Source of the DNA: Treponema sp.
GTDB lineage: Bacteria > Spirochaetota > Spirochaetia > Treponematales > Treponemataceae
Direction: 5' to 3'
Length of the DNA: 64,000 bases
NCBI GenBank assembly: GCA_017651065.1
Contig: JAGCDP010000043.1
Location: forward strand, 1 to 64,000
Of this stretch, positions 7,349 through 16,002 are shown in pieces. The notes under the pieces are model-generated. The model was not told where the DNA came from. It was given only the letters and a program-made list of their open reading frames with translations, and searched no databases. Numbering within the stretch: position 1 is the stretch's first letter; each line of letters opens with the position of its first letter. Both the position numbers and the translations under genes were made by a program.

Positions 7349-8857
7349 CTAATTATAGCTATCGTAAAGTTGTTCGAGTTTAGGACGGCAGGCAATAAAC
7401 TGTTTTCCAAGCTCTGGATCAAAGTGAGTTTCTAATGATTCTTCTATTATCTGGAAGGCCTTGTCATACGAAAAACTGTCTTTGTAGCAGCGTTTACTTA
7501 CAAGTGCATCAAATACATCGGCAAGTGCCATTATGCGTGCTTCAAGAGGGATTTCCTGGCCATGCAGGTGGTCCGGATAGCCTGAACCGTCCCATTTTTC
7601 GTGGTGATAGTGTGCTACGTTTATGGCGATTTTTTTGAATTCAAGGTCGTCAACTTCGGAAAGGACGTTTTCTACAATGCGGGCTCCTTCTGCAGAGTGC
7701 GACTTCATTTTTTCATATTCTTCGTCTGTAAACTTGCCCGGCTTCTGGAGGATTGCATCTGGTACGGCAATTTTTCCAAGGTCATGCATAGGCGCCGCTT
7801 TTACAACGTTTTCAAGGAAGGCCTGGGGCAAATCCAGCGTGCTCGCAAAAACCCTCACGCAGTCACTCGTTCTTCTAATATGTCCGCCTGTAGAGTTATC
7901 GCGGCTTTCGACCATGGTTGCCATTCCGGTCAAAACTGAATTCTGCATTGCAATAAGGCGCTTTGTTTTTTCGTCGAGGGAAACTGTCATGTCGTTGAAA
8001 GTATCTGCAAGCTCGCCGAACGAATCGTTACTTACAATATCTACCTTATGACTTAAGTCGCCTTCCTTGATTCTTTCCGTTCCTTTTTTAAGCTTCAAAA
8101 GCGGCTCTGCAAAAAAGTGTGTAAAGATTATAAGAATCAGAATACTGAATGCAAGTAAGAAAGCAAGAATTACGAGGATTTTATTATCAAGCGGTATTCC
8201 GTAGTTATCTGTAACTGTTGTGTAAGCAGTGAGCATAAACAGAACAGGGAAAAGGCCTATGGAAATATAGAAAATAAGGAAGAGTATTCCAATTGATGGT
8301 CGTTTTGGATAAAAGCGCGAAAGCTTTCCTTCCGGATAAAACTTTGGCAGGAAAACACGACGGTGAAGTGTTTCCATAATAGAAAAAGAAAGTGTAAAGC
8401 TGAACAGCGCTTCAAGGAAAATATACATTGCAGAGGTAGAAGCAATTTTCATAAACTGAATTTCATATGTTCGACCGGCAATAACAAGTGCACCAAGTTC
8501 AAAAAGCAGATACAAAACCCAGCCGGTACAACCATAAACAGAAAAAACAAGCGGCATATTTATAAAGCCCCTGTCAAACGATTTTGCCGGTTTGTTTGTT
8601 CCCGTAGCACCATAATGTATTATCCTTGTTGAATAGCAGACACAAAGAATTGTTGGAATTATAAAACAGAAAATTGTAACAATATTAATAATCAAATCAT
8701 GCTTAGCTAAAAATTCCATCCAGCCCTGCATGTAAACTTTTCTAAGGGCGGGGGTTCCGTTTGTAGCAGGAATAAGTGTACTGATAAAGTTTGACGATGC
8801 ATCAATCAAACCATATAAAAGAAAAATCCAGACAGTTTTTTTTATGTTTTTCACCAT
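7349..8857 (-). CDS. HAMP and HD-GYP domain c-di-GMP phosphodiesterase
   Basis: A 502-residue membrane protein expected to hydrolyse c-di-GMP. Several membrane helices occupy residues 10-245, followed by a HAMP linker (about 247-300, EPLLKLKKGTERIKEGDL) and an HD-GYP domain with His358-Asp359 in MHDLGKIAVPD, HYHHEKWDGSGYP (GYP at 426-428) and ALADVFDAL. Paired with the downstream GGDEF gene it could set the local c-di-GMP level. The ATG has no ribosome site; TATAAT ends 7 nt upstream, so transcription probably starts at the start codon (leaderless). Confidence 0.93.
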   Translation of the reverse strand: MVKNIKKTVWIFLLYGLIDASSNFISTLIPATNGTPALRKVYMQGWMEFLAKHDLIINIVTIFCFIIPTILCVCYSTRIIHYGATGTNKPAKSFDRGFINMPLVFSVYGCTGWVLYLLFELGALVIAGRTYEIQFMKIASTSAMYIFLEALFSFTLSFSIMETLHRRVFLPKFYPEGKLSRFYPKRPSIGILFLIFYISIGLFPVLFMLTAYTTVTDNYGIPLDNKILVILAFLLAFSILILIIFTHFFAEPLLKLKKGTERIKEGDLSHKVDIVSNDSFGELADTFNDMTVSLDEKTKRLIAMQNSVLTGMATMVESRDNSTGGHIRRTSDCVRVFASTLDLPQAFLENVVKAAPMHDLGKIAVPDAILQKPGKFTDEEYEKMKSHSAEGARIVENVLSEVDDLEFKKIAINVAHYHHEKWDGSGYPDHLHGQEIPLEARIMALADVFDALVSKRCYKDSFSYDKAFQIIEESLETHFDPELGKQFIACRPKLEQLYDSYN

Positions 8858-8932
8858 GTGTATAATTATAACATTGAATAATCATATTTTCTATTATAAT
8901 ATTTAATCATTAGGGGCCATCAGTTTAAAATA

Positions 8933-8956
8933 GGGGTCCCTGAGCCTGTCGAAGGG
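8933..8956. repeat. REP-like repeat upstream of the exported-protein gene
   Basis: GGGGTCCCTGAGCCTGTCGA plus AGGG, a single arm-pair copy of the same repeat found at 3036 and elsewhere. It ends 4 bp before the AGGAG ribosome site of the next gene, so it is probably part of that gene's leader. Confidence 0.85.
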
Positions 8957-8972
8957 CTATAGGAGAATGAGT

Positions 8973-9884
8973 ATGAAAAAAAGTTTATTGGTTTTATCAC
9001 TGCTTGTTTTAATTATTCCTGCCTTTGCTCAAAAATACACCATAACACCATTGCCTTACAAAGAGGATGCAAAGTTTACTAATGTTCAGGATTTAACAGA
9101 TCAATTTGATTACGCTCTTCTTAAAACAGATCCCAGAACAGACAGAACTAACAAAGTTTTTCATTATATAAAATCAAACCAGGATGGAAGCAATGCTGCT
9201 GATATATGGGTTTTTTATCCGAATCCTTATAGAAGTGAAAGCTTTAAGATTTACCAGCAGACAAAAGATGATTTTGATTTAGTTTGTGCAGATTATGACA
9301 GCAACTTTCAGGCACATCAAATGATCGGCTATCTTATAAACAAAAAATATAAGAGGACAGAAAATGCCGTTTCGCAATTAGATGATAATATCATTCATCT
9401 TAGTGTTGGAAATAAAAAGAAAGACGATGTAGTAAACGGAATAATTCCTTCATATAATCTGAACTTTGATTTTACCGATTTGAATTCCATGATTCCGTTT
9501 TTGAAAAATAAAGAAGCAGATTTTACATTCGGCTTTAATAATCTTTATGTTCCGAGCAAAGCAGTAATTGCAAAATCTTCTGTGGGCTTAATCGGAAAAG
9601 TAGAAATGTACGTAGGTAAAACTGTATGCCGCTATACCGGAAAAGTTACTTACAAAAATAGAGAATGCTTTGTATACGACATAATTGTAGAAGGTTATGA
9701 AAATCTGAGCGGAAAAATCTATGTAGACACAAGTGACTATACAGTTGTTGAAATAAATACCGAGCATTGTGGAAATCCGCTGTTTAATAGTTTTAAGTTT
9801 ACATTAGTTGAAGAGTTCTCTCTTACTCCCGAAGAATGGCAAAACTTCTGGCAGGAAAAAATCAAAAATCATTCAAAGAAATAA
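8973..9884 (+). CDS. Exported protein of unknown function
   Basis: A 303-residue periplasmic protein that I do not recognise. It starts MKKSLLVLSLLVLIIPAFA-Q, a standard signal peptide with an AFA cleavage site. The C-terminal half (from about residue 205) reads as repeated beta strands around VEMYVGKTVCRYTGKVTYKNRE and ends in a basic tail. The ATG at 8973 is chosen over 8967, because AGGAG at 8961-8965 is 7 nt from it and only 1 nt from the earlier one. The next gene starts 11 bp after the stop and also encodes an exported protein, so the two are probably one operon. Confidence 0.75.
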   Translation: MKKSLLVLSLLVLIIPAFAQKYTITPLPYKEDAKFTNVQDLTDQFDYALLKTDPRTDRTNKVFHYIKSNQDGSNAADIWVFYPNPYRSESFKIYQQTKDDFDLVCADYDSNFQAHQMIGYLINKKYKRTENAVSQLDDNIIHLSVGNKKKDDVVNGIIPSYNLNFDFTDLNSMIPFLKNKEADFTFGFNNLYVPSKAVIAKSSVGLIGKVEMYVGKTVCRYTGKVTYKNRECFVYDIIVEGYENLSGKIYVDTSDYTVVEINTEHCGNPLFNSFKFTLVEEFSLTPEEWQNFWQEKIKNHSKK

Positions 9885-9895
9885 AAAAGGAAAAT

Positions 9896-10888
9896 ATGAA
9901 AAAGAGTTTATTAATTGTATTAGTTTTATTTTGTTTGGGACACGTTTTTGCACAGGAAAGTAGTGAACAAAATGATTCAGAACCACACTGGACTTTTACT
10001 TCGGCTGTAAGTATTCAGTTGTCACCTATTTTTGAAGCTAAACAGAATGCAGAGGGAAATAAAAATCAGTTTGCGCCTATTACAGGAATTAATGTGCCTG
10101 TTCCTTATGCACAGTTTAATGCACAATATATAGTTCCGCTTGATTTTGGCGACAACCTTGTTTTTCAGGGAGCAAATTTATTATTTGTTGCAGGACCTAC
10201 AATCACACCTGTATCTTTAGATACTCAGCTTGGGGTAATTTTCACGCCAACTCCTATACTTAATTTTGGTCTTGCTGTAACAGCTGGAACCGGCTGGGCA
10301 ATAGGGGAGTCACATGGAATTGGAATCTATAAGCCTTTGACAAATGAATATGTTCAGAACACTCCGTTTGCAACCTGGAAATATGATTTTATTTTTCAGA
10401 CACAATTTCAATTTGATTTTGGATTCTTAATTCCAAGCAAATGGACACATATTATTCTTTCTGCAACAGAACAGATTTATTATGAAGCACACTCAGGTGC
10501 CGGAAAAGCAGAACCATGGGAATGGATGGGTTCACCTGATTATGTAAACGGCGTTCTCCAGGCAGGAAATGTCCTTTTGGGCTACACAATTCCAGATACA
10601 TCATTAAGACTGATTGGAATTGGTTTAACCTGGCAGAGTCATTTATCTGGCAGCGATTATGGTATATATGAAGCAAATTATAACGGAAGCTTTACAACAC
10701 TTGCACTTGCTTTGCAGTCTGTAATTTCTCTGTCAGAAAAAGATCTGCTTTCTTTTGGTTTATCATTATCAAGTCGCCGGGCATTTCTTGAAGCACCTGG
10801 AACTTCTCCTGCCTGTATAACTAAAACAGCTTCTGGCCGCGAATGGTGTTTCAGCGGACTTTCGGTTCAGTGGATTCATACATTCTAA
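9896..10888 (+). CDS. Probable outer-membrane beta-barrel protein
   Basis: A 330-residue exported protein of unknown function. A signal peptide, MKKSLLIVLVLFCLGHVFA-Q, is followed by alternating aromatic/polar strands and ends in a terminal strand with aromatic residues (LSVQWIHTF), which is typical of outer-membrane barrels. The start is the ATG at 9896, with AAAGG 5 nt upstream; an in-frame ATG at 9836 lies inside the preceding gene and lacks the signal peptide context. It follows the exported protein at 8973 by 11 bp, and the two may act together at the cell envelope. Confidence 0.75.
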   Translation: MKKSLLIVLVLFCLGHVFAQESSEQNDSEPHWTFTSAVSIQLSPIFEAKQNAEGNKNQFAPITGINVPVPYAQFNAQYIVPLDFGDNLVFQGANLLFVAGPTITPVSLDTQLGVIFTPTPILNFGLAVTAGTGWAIGESHGIGIYKPLTNEYVQNTPFATWKYDFIFQTQFQFDFGFLIPSKWTHIILSATEQIYYEAHSGAGKAEPWEWMGSPDYVNGVLQAGNVLLGYTIPDTSLRLIGIGLTWQSHLSGSDYGIYEANYNGSFTTLALALQSVISLSEKDLLSFGLSLSSRRAFLEAPGTSPACITKTASGREWCFSGLSVQWIHTF

Positions 10889-10907
10889 AGCAATAGATTT
10901 TTCTATG

Positions 10908-10936
10908 TTGCAACATACTCATAAATTCAATAAAAT
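10908..10936 (+). promoter_or_regulatory. Sigma70-type promoter of tpiA
   Basis: TTGCAA at 10908-10913 and TAAAAT at 10931-10936 are 17 bp apart. The predicted leader is about 25 nt and carries an AAGGAG ribosome site. Confidence 0.65.
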
Positions 10937-10967
10937 ACTCATAAATTGATTTTTTAAGGAGTCTTTT

Positions 10968-11717
10968 ATGGCACGTACACATTATATTGCCGGAAACTGG
11001 AAGATGAACACAAGCAAGGCAGAAGCTGTTGCTTTGGCTAAGGACCTTGTTGAACAGTTGAAGGGTAAAACTAACAAATATATGATTGGAGTTCCTTTTG
11101 TATACCTTGATGCAGTTGCTCAGGTTGTAAAGGGTTCAAACATCCTTCTTGCAGCTCAGGACTGTGCTGCTACAGATAACGGTGCACATACTGGTGAAGT
11201 TTCATGTGCAATGCTCAAGGATATCGGTTGTCAGAGTGTAATTCTTGGTCACTCAGAACGCCGCCACGAAATTGGTGAATCTGATGAGCTTATCAACAAG
11301 AAGGTTCGCAAAGCTTTGAACAGCGGTCTTGAAGTTGATCTTTGTATTGGTGAACTTTTGAGCGAAAGAGAAGCAGGTGAAGCTGAACAGGTTTGTGCTT
11401 TCCAGCTTTCTGCAGGTCTTGCTGGTGTTACAGAAGAACAGATGAAGAACGTAACAATTGCTTACGAACCAGTTTGGGCTATTGGAACAGGTAAAACTGC
11501 TACTCCAGAAGACGCTCAGGCAATGCACAAGTTTATCCGTGCTTACATTGCAAAGCTTTACAACCAGAAAGTTGCCGACGAAACAATCATCCAGTACGGT
11601 GGTTCAATGAAAGCTTCAAACGCAGCTGAATTGCTCGCACAGCCGGATATCGACGGTGGCCTCATTGGTGGCGCCTCGTTAAAAGCCGATACATTTCTCC
11701 CAATTTGTGTGCTCTAA
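10968..11717 (+). CDS. tpiA: Triosephosphate isomerase
   Basis: Interconverts dihydroxyacetone phosphate and glyceraldehyde-3-phosphate. The 249-residue protein has all catalytic residues: Lys12 in GNWKMN, His95 in LGHSERR and Glu167 in AYEPVWAIGTGKT, plus the phosphate-binding YGGSMKASN and GGLIGGASLKAD. AAGGAG precedes the ATG and the promoter is clear. Length is normal for the family. Hairpin element B begins 44 bp after the stop codon and may act as or replace a terminator. Confidence 0.98.
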   Translation: MARTHYIAGNWKMNTSKAEAVALAKDLVEQLKGKTNKYMIGVPFVYLDAVAQVVKGSNILLAAQDCAATDNGAHTGEVSCAMLKDIGCQSVILGHSERRHEIGESDELINKKVRKALNSGLEVDLCIGELLSEREAGEAEQVCAFQLSAGLAGVTEEQMKNVTIAYEPVWAIGTGKTATPEDAQAMHKFIRAYIAKLYNQKVADETIIQYGGSMKASNAAELLAQPDIDGGLIGGASLKADTFLPICVL

Positions 11718-11760
11718 ATAAAACCGCAAAGGGATTTCGTATTACTATTTGAATTCGTTT

Positions 11761-11892
11761 GAAAACAGAGGGCGGAGCGACCTCGGGGCCACAAACTACT
11801 TCTAGCGCTGCCGAGCGAAGCGAGTTATATGGTTTACCATACAGCGCTAGCCGTAGTTTGCGGACACGAGGCCGCGGGAGCCCTCTGTTTTC
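11761..11892 (+). repeat. Long structured hairpin element B (GGAG/CGGGA loop family)
   Basis: A 132-nt palindrome between tpiA and secG. The outer stem GAAAACAGAGGGC pairs perfectly with GCCCTCTGTTTTC; element A has GGTTGC/GCAATC in place of GAGGGC/GCCCTC, so both arms changed together. The internal loop GGAG (11774)/CGGGA (11875) is invariant. Next come CG-A-CCTCG/CGAGG-C-CG, loop GGGCCA/CGGACA, CAAACTAC/GTAGTTTG and CTAGCGCTG/CAGCGCTAG, then an apical hairpin TATGG/CCATA. These compensatory changes against element A are the strongest evidence that structure is under selection. Confidence 0.88.
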
Positions 11893-11915
11893 CATATATA
11901 TTCACATTACTTCTA

Positions 11916-11944
11916 TAGACAAATCCCGCTGTTTTCATTAAAAT
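11916..11944 (+). promoter_or_regulatory. Sigma70-type promoter of secG and the V-ATPase cluster
   Basis: TAGACA at 11916-11921 and TAAAAT at 11939-11944, spaced 17 bp. It begins 24 bp after hairpin element B and is the only clear promoter found before secG and the nine V-ATPase genes. Confidence 0.6.
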
Positions 11945-11984
11945 ATTATAACTATTATTTGATTAAAAAGATTTGGAGAAATAT

Positions 11985-12320
11985 ATGGGTACAATTGGTG
12001 TTGTTCTTTTGGTAGTATTTATTATCGTTTGCGTTCTTCTCGTTCTTTTAGTTGCTATTCAGGGTGATGAAGAAAACGGAATGGGCGGACTTTTGGGCGG
12101 TAGAGGAACTGCTGCTTTTGGTGCACATTCAGCAAGCGTTCTTACAAAGGCAACTGCTGTTCTTGCAGCAATGTTCTTTATTCTTACAGTAGCCCTTGCT
12201 CTTGTAAACAAAAAGCCAAAGACAGACAAGTTTGTAGATTCTATTCCAGAAGAAGAAATTGCTGTTCCTGCAACAGCAGATGGTGGAAACTGGTGGGAAT
12301 CATCAGAGGCTGCTGAATAA
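11985..12320 (+). CDS. secG: Preprotein translocase subunit SecG
   Basis: SecG is the small non-essential subunit of the SecYEG channel in the inner membrane. The 111-residue protein has two membrane helices (about residues 2-25 and 55-76) joined by the family's glycine-rich loop QGDEENGMGGLLGGRG. The charged, acidic tail is longer than in E. coli. The ATG at 11985 is used, because GGAG at 11975-11978 sits 6 nt before it; the in-frame TTG at 11973 would overlap that site. The V-ATPase cluster follows after 15 bp, so the genes are probably cotranscribed. Confidence 0.93.
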   Translation: MGTIGVVLLVVFIIVCVLLVLLVAIQGDEENGMGGLLGGRGTAAFGAHSASVLTKATAVLAAMFFILTVALALVNKKPKTDKFVDSIPEEEIAVPATADGGNWWESSEAAE

Positions 12321-12335
12321 TTCCGGGTTTTTAAA

Positions 12336-12644
12336 TTGAATGAAGAAATTGATATAATAAATCACCTGCTTTCGGTAGAAAAAAATGCGGCTGTTTTAAT
12401 TGACAATGCCGTTAGCCAAGCCGACAGCAGGACTTCAAAAGCACGTAATGACGCTGCTGCTTCATTCAAATCACAATATGATGAATGTGTTGCTTCAATG
12501 GAAAAAGAATATCAAAAATCCGTTGAGCAGGTAAAAGAAAAGCATCAAAAAGATTTCGAACAGTTCAAATCTGAACTAAACAATCAGCAAAATAATTATA
12601 CAGAATTTAATACTCTAATGAATAAGCTCCTGTTCAAGGACTAA
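12336..12644 (+). CDS. V-type ATPase subunit G/H-like coiled-coil protein
   Basis: A 102-residue, highly charged protein that is almost wholly helical and rich in E, K and Q (EKEYQKSVEQVKEKHQKDFEQ). Position and character match the small peripheral-stalk subunit (G/H, NtpF in Enterococcus) that pairs with subunit E. Identity is inferred from context, since these subunits diverge fast. The frame has no ATG near its beginning; the first start is a TTG at 12336 with no clear ribosome site, 15 bp after secG, so translation may be weak or coupled. Confidence 0.7.
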   Translation: MNEEIDIINHLLSVEKNAAVLIDNAVSQADSRTSKARNDAAASFKSQYDECVASMEKEYQKSVEQVKEKHQKDFEQFKSELNNQQNNYTEFNTLMNKLLFKD

Positions 12645-12657
12645 ACGGGGGCTGCAA

Positions 12658-13671
12658 ATGGATAAATCAACTGCAGTTTCTTTTAGTTATGCCAAGGCCG
12701 CAGGGCTTTTAAGTAAGGCGTTTATTAAAGACAGAACTCAGCGTTTGTTCCAGGTAGAATCGCTTGCAGATTTATGGACTCTTCTTTTTAAAGAACCGGC
12801 TCCCTTAGTTCCGGAAACTTTGCTTGCACGCGAGCTTGAAGAAAAAGCTTTTCAGGTATTTTTTGATCAATATCTTTTTTTCTTAAATCAATATGATAAT
12901 CCTCCGCTAATCTTAACAGATAAAATCAAGCGTTTTGAAATTGAAAATCTTAAGGAAATAATTGGTGCATTAAGTGCCGGAGAAAAAGAGCTTCCGCATT
13001 TGCTTGATTTAAAGGATTTCAGTAAAATAAATACATCGGCATGGCCAGAGCTTTCTAAAATGACTGCAGGAACTCAATACAGCTGGATTAAAAAAGTTCC
13101 GTCTGTAGAAGAGCAGCAGACACTTGATTTTAAGCTTGATCTTGAGCTTTTGCGCGAAAACTGGAAGGCAATCAATTCATGCCATGGGGAAGATAAGGAA
13201 GGGCATAAAAAACTTTTCCTTGACGAGTTTATTATAAAAAATATCGTATGGGCACTCAGACTTGAGCTTTATTATGAAATGCCGCGCGAACAGATAATTC
13301 AGAATCTTTTTTACGTGACAGACAATCCCGATAAAAAAGATCCTGTTGCGGCTCCTGCAATTAAGGTGCTTAATTATGATGTTAATAAATATGAGGACTG
13401 GGAAAAATGGGAATATACAAAGTATCTCAATCCTTATGAACCGGGTGAGGTGTGGTGCGTAAATCCTGTATGGATTGAACGACGCTATCTTGCACATCAG
13501 GCAAAGCTTGCAGAACAGGTATTCCATCAGTATGTAATGGAAGATGCTGCACTTGCGGCCTGGTTTAAAATTAAAAATTACGAGCTTACTTGTATAAGAA
13601 CGGCTGTAGAAAGGCTTAGACTTAATATAGGCTCTGGAGAGGCAATGGAGGCTGTGGGAGTAAATGGCTAG
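12658..13671 (+). CDS. atpC: V-type ATPase subunit C (AC39/d-like)
   Basis: A 337-residue protein likely to be the funnel-shaped central-stalk cap that joins the rotor ring to the soluble head. The N-terminal SYAKAAGLLSKAF and C-terminal YELTCIRTAVERLRLNIGSG segments look like the subunit C/d (AC39) family, where the final helix carries a similar (N)IRxxxRxRxxG pattern. A spirochaete DUF2764-type protein is the alternative name for this position. It starts 14 bp after the small coiled-coil gene with a purine-rich GGGGGC upstream, and overlaps subunit I by 8 bp. Confidence 0.78.
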   Translation: MDKSTAVSFSYAKAAGLLSKAFIKDRTQRLFQVESLADLWTLLFKEPAPLVPETLLARELEEKAFQVFFDQYLFFLNQYDNPPLILTDKIKRFEIENLKEIIGALSAGEKELPHLLDLKDFSKINTSAWPELSKMTAGTQYSWIKKVPSVEEQQTLDFKLDLELLRENWKAINSCHGEDKEGHKKLFLDEFIIKNIVWALRLELYYEMPREQIIQNLFYVTDNPDKKDPVAAPAIKVLNYDVNKYEDWEKWEYTKYLNPYEPGEVWCVNPVWIERRYLAHQAKLAEQVFHQYVMEDAALAAWFKIKNYELTCIRTAVERLRLNIGSGEAMEAVGVNG

Positions 13672-15664
13672 AACAGCAGAAATGCGGTTAATTGAATTGA
13701 TGATTCTCAAACAGGATATTTCGGCAGTAATCGAATATATCGGTAAAAAAGAGACATTCCAGTTTCAGAAGAATTTTAAAGAAGGCAGCAGCGAAAAAAA
13801 ATCTGACTCTGCTTTTGATATTGATTCAAACTTTTATACAAGCCTTAGAAATGCTTCTGTAAATCTTGGTATTCCGCTCGACGATTCTGATTTTAATATT
13901 AAGGATGTTTCCTGCCCCACACAGGAAGATCGCGATACAGCAGCACGTCTTATAAAAGCATACAACGAACTTAGTGAAGAAATAGAAGAAAAAAATAAAG
14001 AGGTTGCAAAATGTACAGATGCTTATAAGGAAGCGCTTGCTTTTGCAAACCTTAAAGTTTCGTTCAGCGAAATTGATAACCTTTCTTTCCTTTCTCTGCG
14101 TGTTGGTAAAATTGATGCCGCACTTTTTGATCAGATGAAAGAAGAGCTTGGAGTACGTGCAGTTGTTGTTGCTCTTGGCGAAGATAAAACTCATGTGCTT
14201 GTTGCTGCTTCTAAAAAGAACAGTGCAGAAGTAGACGTAGAACTTAAAAAACAGGGCTTTGTTGCTCTTGAAGTTCCAAAGGATTTTGAAGGAGTTCCAC
14301 AGGATGTTCTTGACGGGCTTGCTAATCAGAAAAAGAAGGTAGAAGCCGAAGCTGCTGAGCTTGAAACTACACGCGCTAATTTTGCAGAAACTCATAAGGC
14401 ACAGATTCATAGTCTTATAAAATCATTCGCAATTGGAGTCCAGATTGAAGATGTTGTAAGAAATCTTGAATCTACAGAACTTGTTTATAGAATTACAGGC
14501 TGGGTTCCTGCAAGTGAGTGCGAAACATATATGAAGGAGCTTGATAATATTACAGAAAGCCGCATTGCTTTCCGTGAATATTCTCCTTTTGAAGTTCCTG
14601 CTGTAGTTGCCGGTAAAGAGCAGGTTCCTGTAAAGCTTAAGCACGGCCGCTTTGTAAAAAGCTTTGAACGAATGATTTTCAGTTACGGTTCGCCTGTTTA
14701 CGGAACTATTGACCCGACACCATTTGTTGCAATCTTCTTTACCTTACTTTTTGGAATTATGTTCGGCGACTTGGGTCAGGGACTTGTTTTTGTACTTCTT
14801 GGAATCTTAATGTCGCTTAAGGTTATAAAGGTTGGCGGCTGGAATAAGTTTGCTCCAATCTTTACAGCTATTGGTATTTCAAGTTCGCTTATGGGTTTGC
14901 TTACCGGTGAATTCTTTTCTAATGAAACTTTGCTTGAACCTTTCTCTGAATGGGTAACAGGTTTGTTCGGTACACCACATGCGCCAATCTTAAAGATGAT
15001 GCCTTCAAGTGATCCTAATTCAATCATCGCAATGTTCGGAGTTTTTGGTGTTGCAGTTGGTATTGGTTTTATTATTAATACAATCGGACTTTTGCTGAAT
15101 ATCATCAATAATATAAGCCGCCGCCGTTTTGATGAAGCCTTCTTTGGAAAGAACGGACTTGCAGGTGCAATATTCTTCTGGTATGTAATTGCACTTGTTA
15201 TACGCATTGTTGTATTTAAGCATTCAATTGCAGTTTACGACTGGATTATTCTTGGAGTTTCACTTTTCCTTGCGGCATTTGCAGAGCCTTTTGAAAATCT
15301 TGTTGCGGGTCGCAGGCCTTTGCTCGAAAACGGTTTTGGCACTTATTTGATTTCGGGAGTTGTAGAGTTAATCGAAGTTATTTCGGGCTATCTTTCTAAT
15401 ACTGTAAGCTTTGTGCGTGTCGGAGCTTTTGCACTTTCTCATGCTGTCCTTGACTTTTTGATTCTGACACTTACAAATATGTGTGGAGGAGAGGGAAGCG
15501 TATTTGGAATCCTGATTCTTGTTGTCGGAAACGCAATTATCATCCTGCTCGAAGGAATGATTGTTGCAATTCAGGTTATAAGACTTCAGTACTACGAATT
15601 CTTCTCAAAGTTCTTCCACGAAACCGGAAGAGAGTTTGAACCATTTAAGTTCATGAATAAATAA
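13664..15664 (+). CDS. atpI: V-type ATPase subunit I (a-type stator)
   Basis: The large membrane stator subunit that forms the ion half-channels against the rotor ring. The 666-residue protein has a soluble N-terminal half with a long coiled-coil arm (about residues 80-125 and 215-265) and a C-terminal half with seven or eight membrane helices starting near FVAIFFTLLFGIMFGDLGQG. The segment GYLSNTVSFVRVGAFALSHA carries the Arg of the conserved SxxRL/V-type motif that meets the rotor glutamate. GGAG lies 4 nt before the ATG inside the end of subunit C, so translation is coupled. Confidence 0.95.
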   Translation: MARTAEMRLIELMILKQDISAVIEYIGKKETFQFQKNFKEGSSEKKSDSAFDIDSNFYTSLRNASVNLGIPLDDSDFNIKDVSCPTQEDRDTAARLIKAYNELSEEIEEKNKEVAKCTDAYKEALAFANLKVSFSEIDNLSFLSLRVGKIDAALFDQMKEELGVRAVVVALGEDKTHVLVAASKKNSAEVDVELKKQGFVALEVPKDFEGVPQDVLDGLANQKKKVEAEAAELETTRANFAETHKAQIHSLIKSFAIGVQIEDVVRNLESTELVYRITGWVPASECETYMKELDNITESRIAFREYSPFEVPAVVAGKEQVPVKLKHGRFVKSFERMIFSYGSPVYGTIDPTPFVAIFFTLLFGIMFGDLGQGLVFVLLGILMSLKVIKVGGWNKFAPIFTAIGISSSLMGLLTGEFFSNETLLEPFSEWVTGLFGTPHAPILKMMPSSDPNSIIAMFGVFGVAVGIGFIINTIGLLLNIINNISRRRFDEAFFGKNGLAGAIFFWYVIALVIRIVVFKHSIAVYDWIILGVSLFLAAFAEPFENLVAGRRPLLENGFGTYLISGVVELIEVISGYLSNTVSFVRVGAFALSHAVLDFLILTLTNMCGGEGSVFGILILVVGNAIIILLEGMIVAIQVIRLQYYEFFSKFFHETGREFEPFKFMNK

Positions 15665-15674
15665 GGAGTAATAT

Positions 15675-15995
15675 ATGAAAAAAAGATTGTTCATGATTCT
15701 GGCAGTTCTTCTTTGCTTTGGAACTGCACTTTTTGCACAGGACGCATCTGGTGCCGAAGAAGCTGCTGCTAATGCCGGTGGCCTTTCTGCTGGTATCAGA
15801 TATCTTGCAGCTGCAATTGCTGTTGGTCTTGCCTGTCTTGCAGGTGGTATTGCCGTAGCAAAAATCGGTTCGTCTGCAATGGGTGCAATGAGCGAAAACC
15901 CTGAGCTTTCTGGTAAGGCACTTCCTTTTGTAGGTCTTGCAGAAGGTATTTGTCTTTGGGGAATGCTTGTAGCAGTTTTGATTTTGATTTTGTAA
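15675..15995 (+). CDS. atpK: V-type ATPase subunit K (rotor ring proteolipid)
   Basis: The rotor proteolipid. The 106-residue protein starts with a signal-peptide-like MKKRLFMILAVLLCFGTALFAQ and then has one hairpin of two membrane helices (about 38-62 and 84-106). Glu90 in VGLAEGICLWG is the expected ion-binding carboxylate. Many V-type K subunits are doubled, with four helices; this one has a single hairpin. No glutamine is seen in the first helix near the level expected for the Na+ ligand in Enterococcus NtpK, so H+ is somewhat more likely than Na+, but this is weak inference. AAGGAG lies 7-8 nt upstream of the ATG. Confidence 0.95.
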   Translation: MKKRLFMILAVLLCFGTALFAQDASGAEEAAANAGGLSAGIRYLAAAIAVGLACLAGGIAVAKIGSSAMGAMSENPELSGKALPFVGLAEGICLWGMLVAVLILIL

Positions 15996-16002
15996 GAGCT
16001 TA

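Noticed and set aside
9836-9895. N-terminal extension of the barrel protein at 9896
   Set aside because: These in-frame codons overlap the preceding gene, while the ATG at 9896 has a ribosome site and starts a perfect signal peptide.
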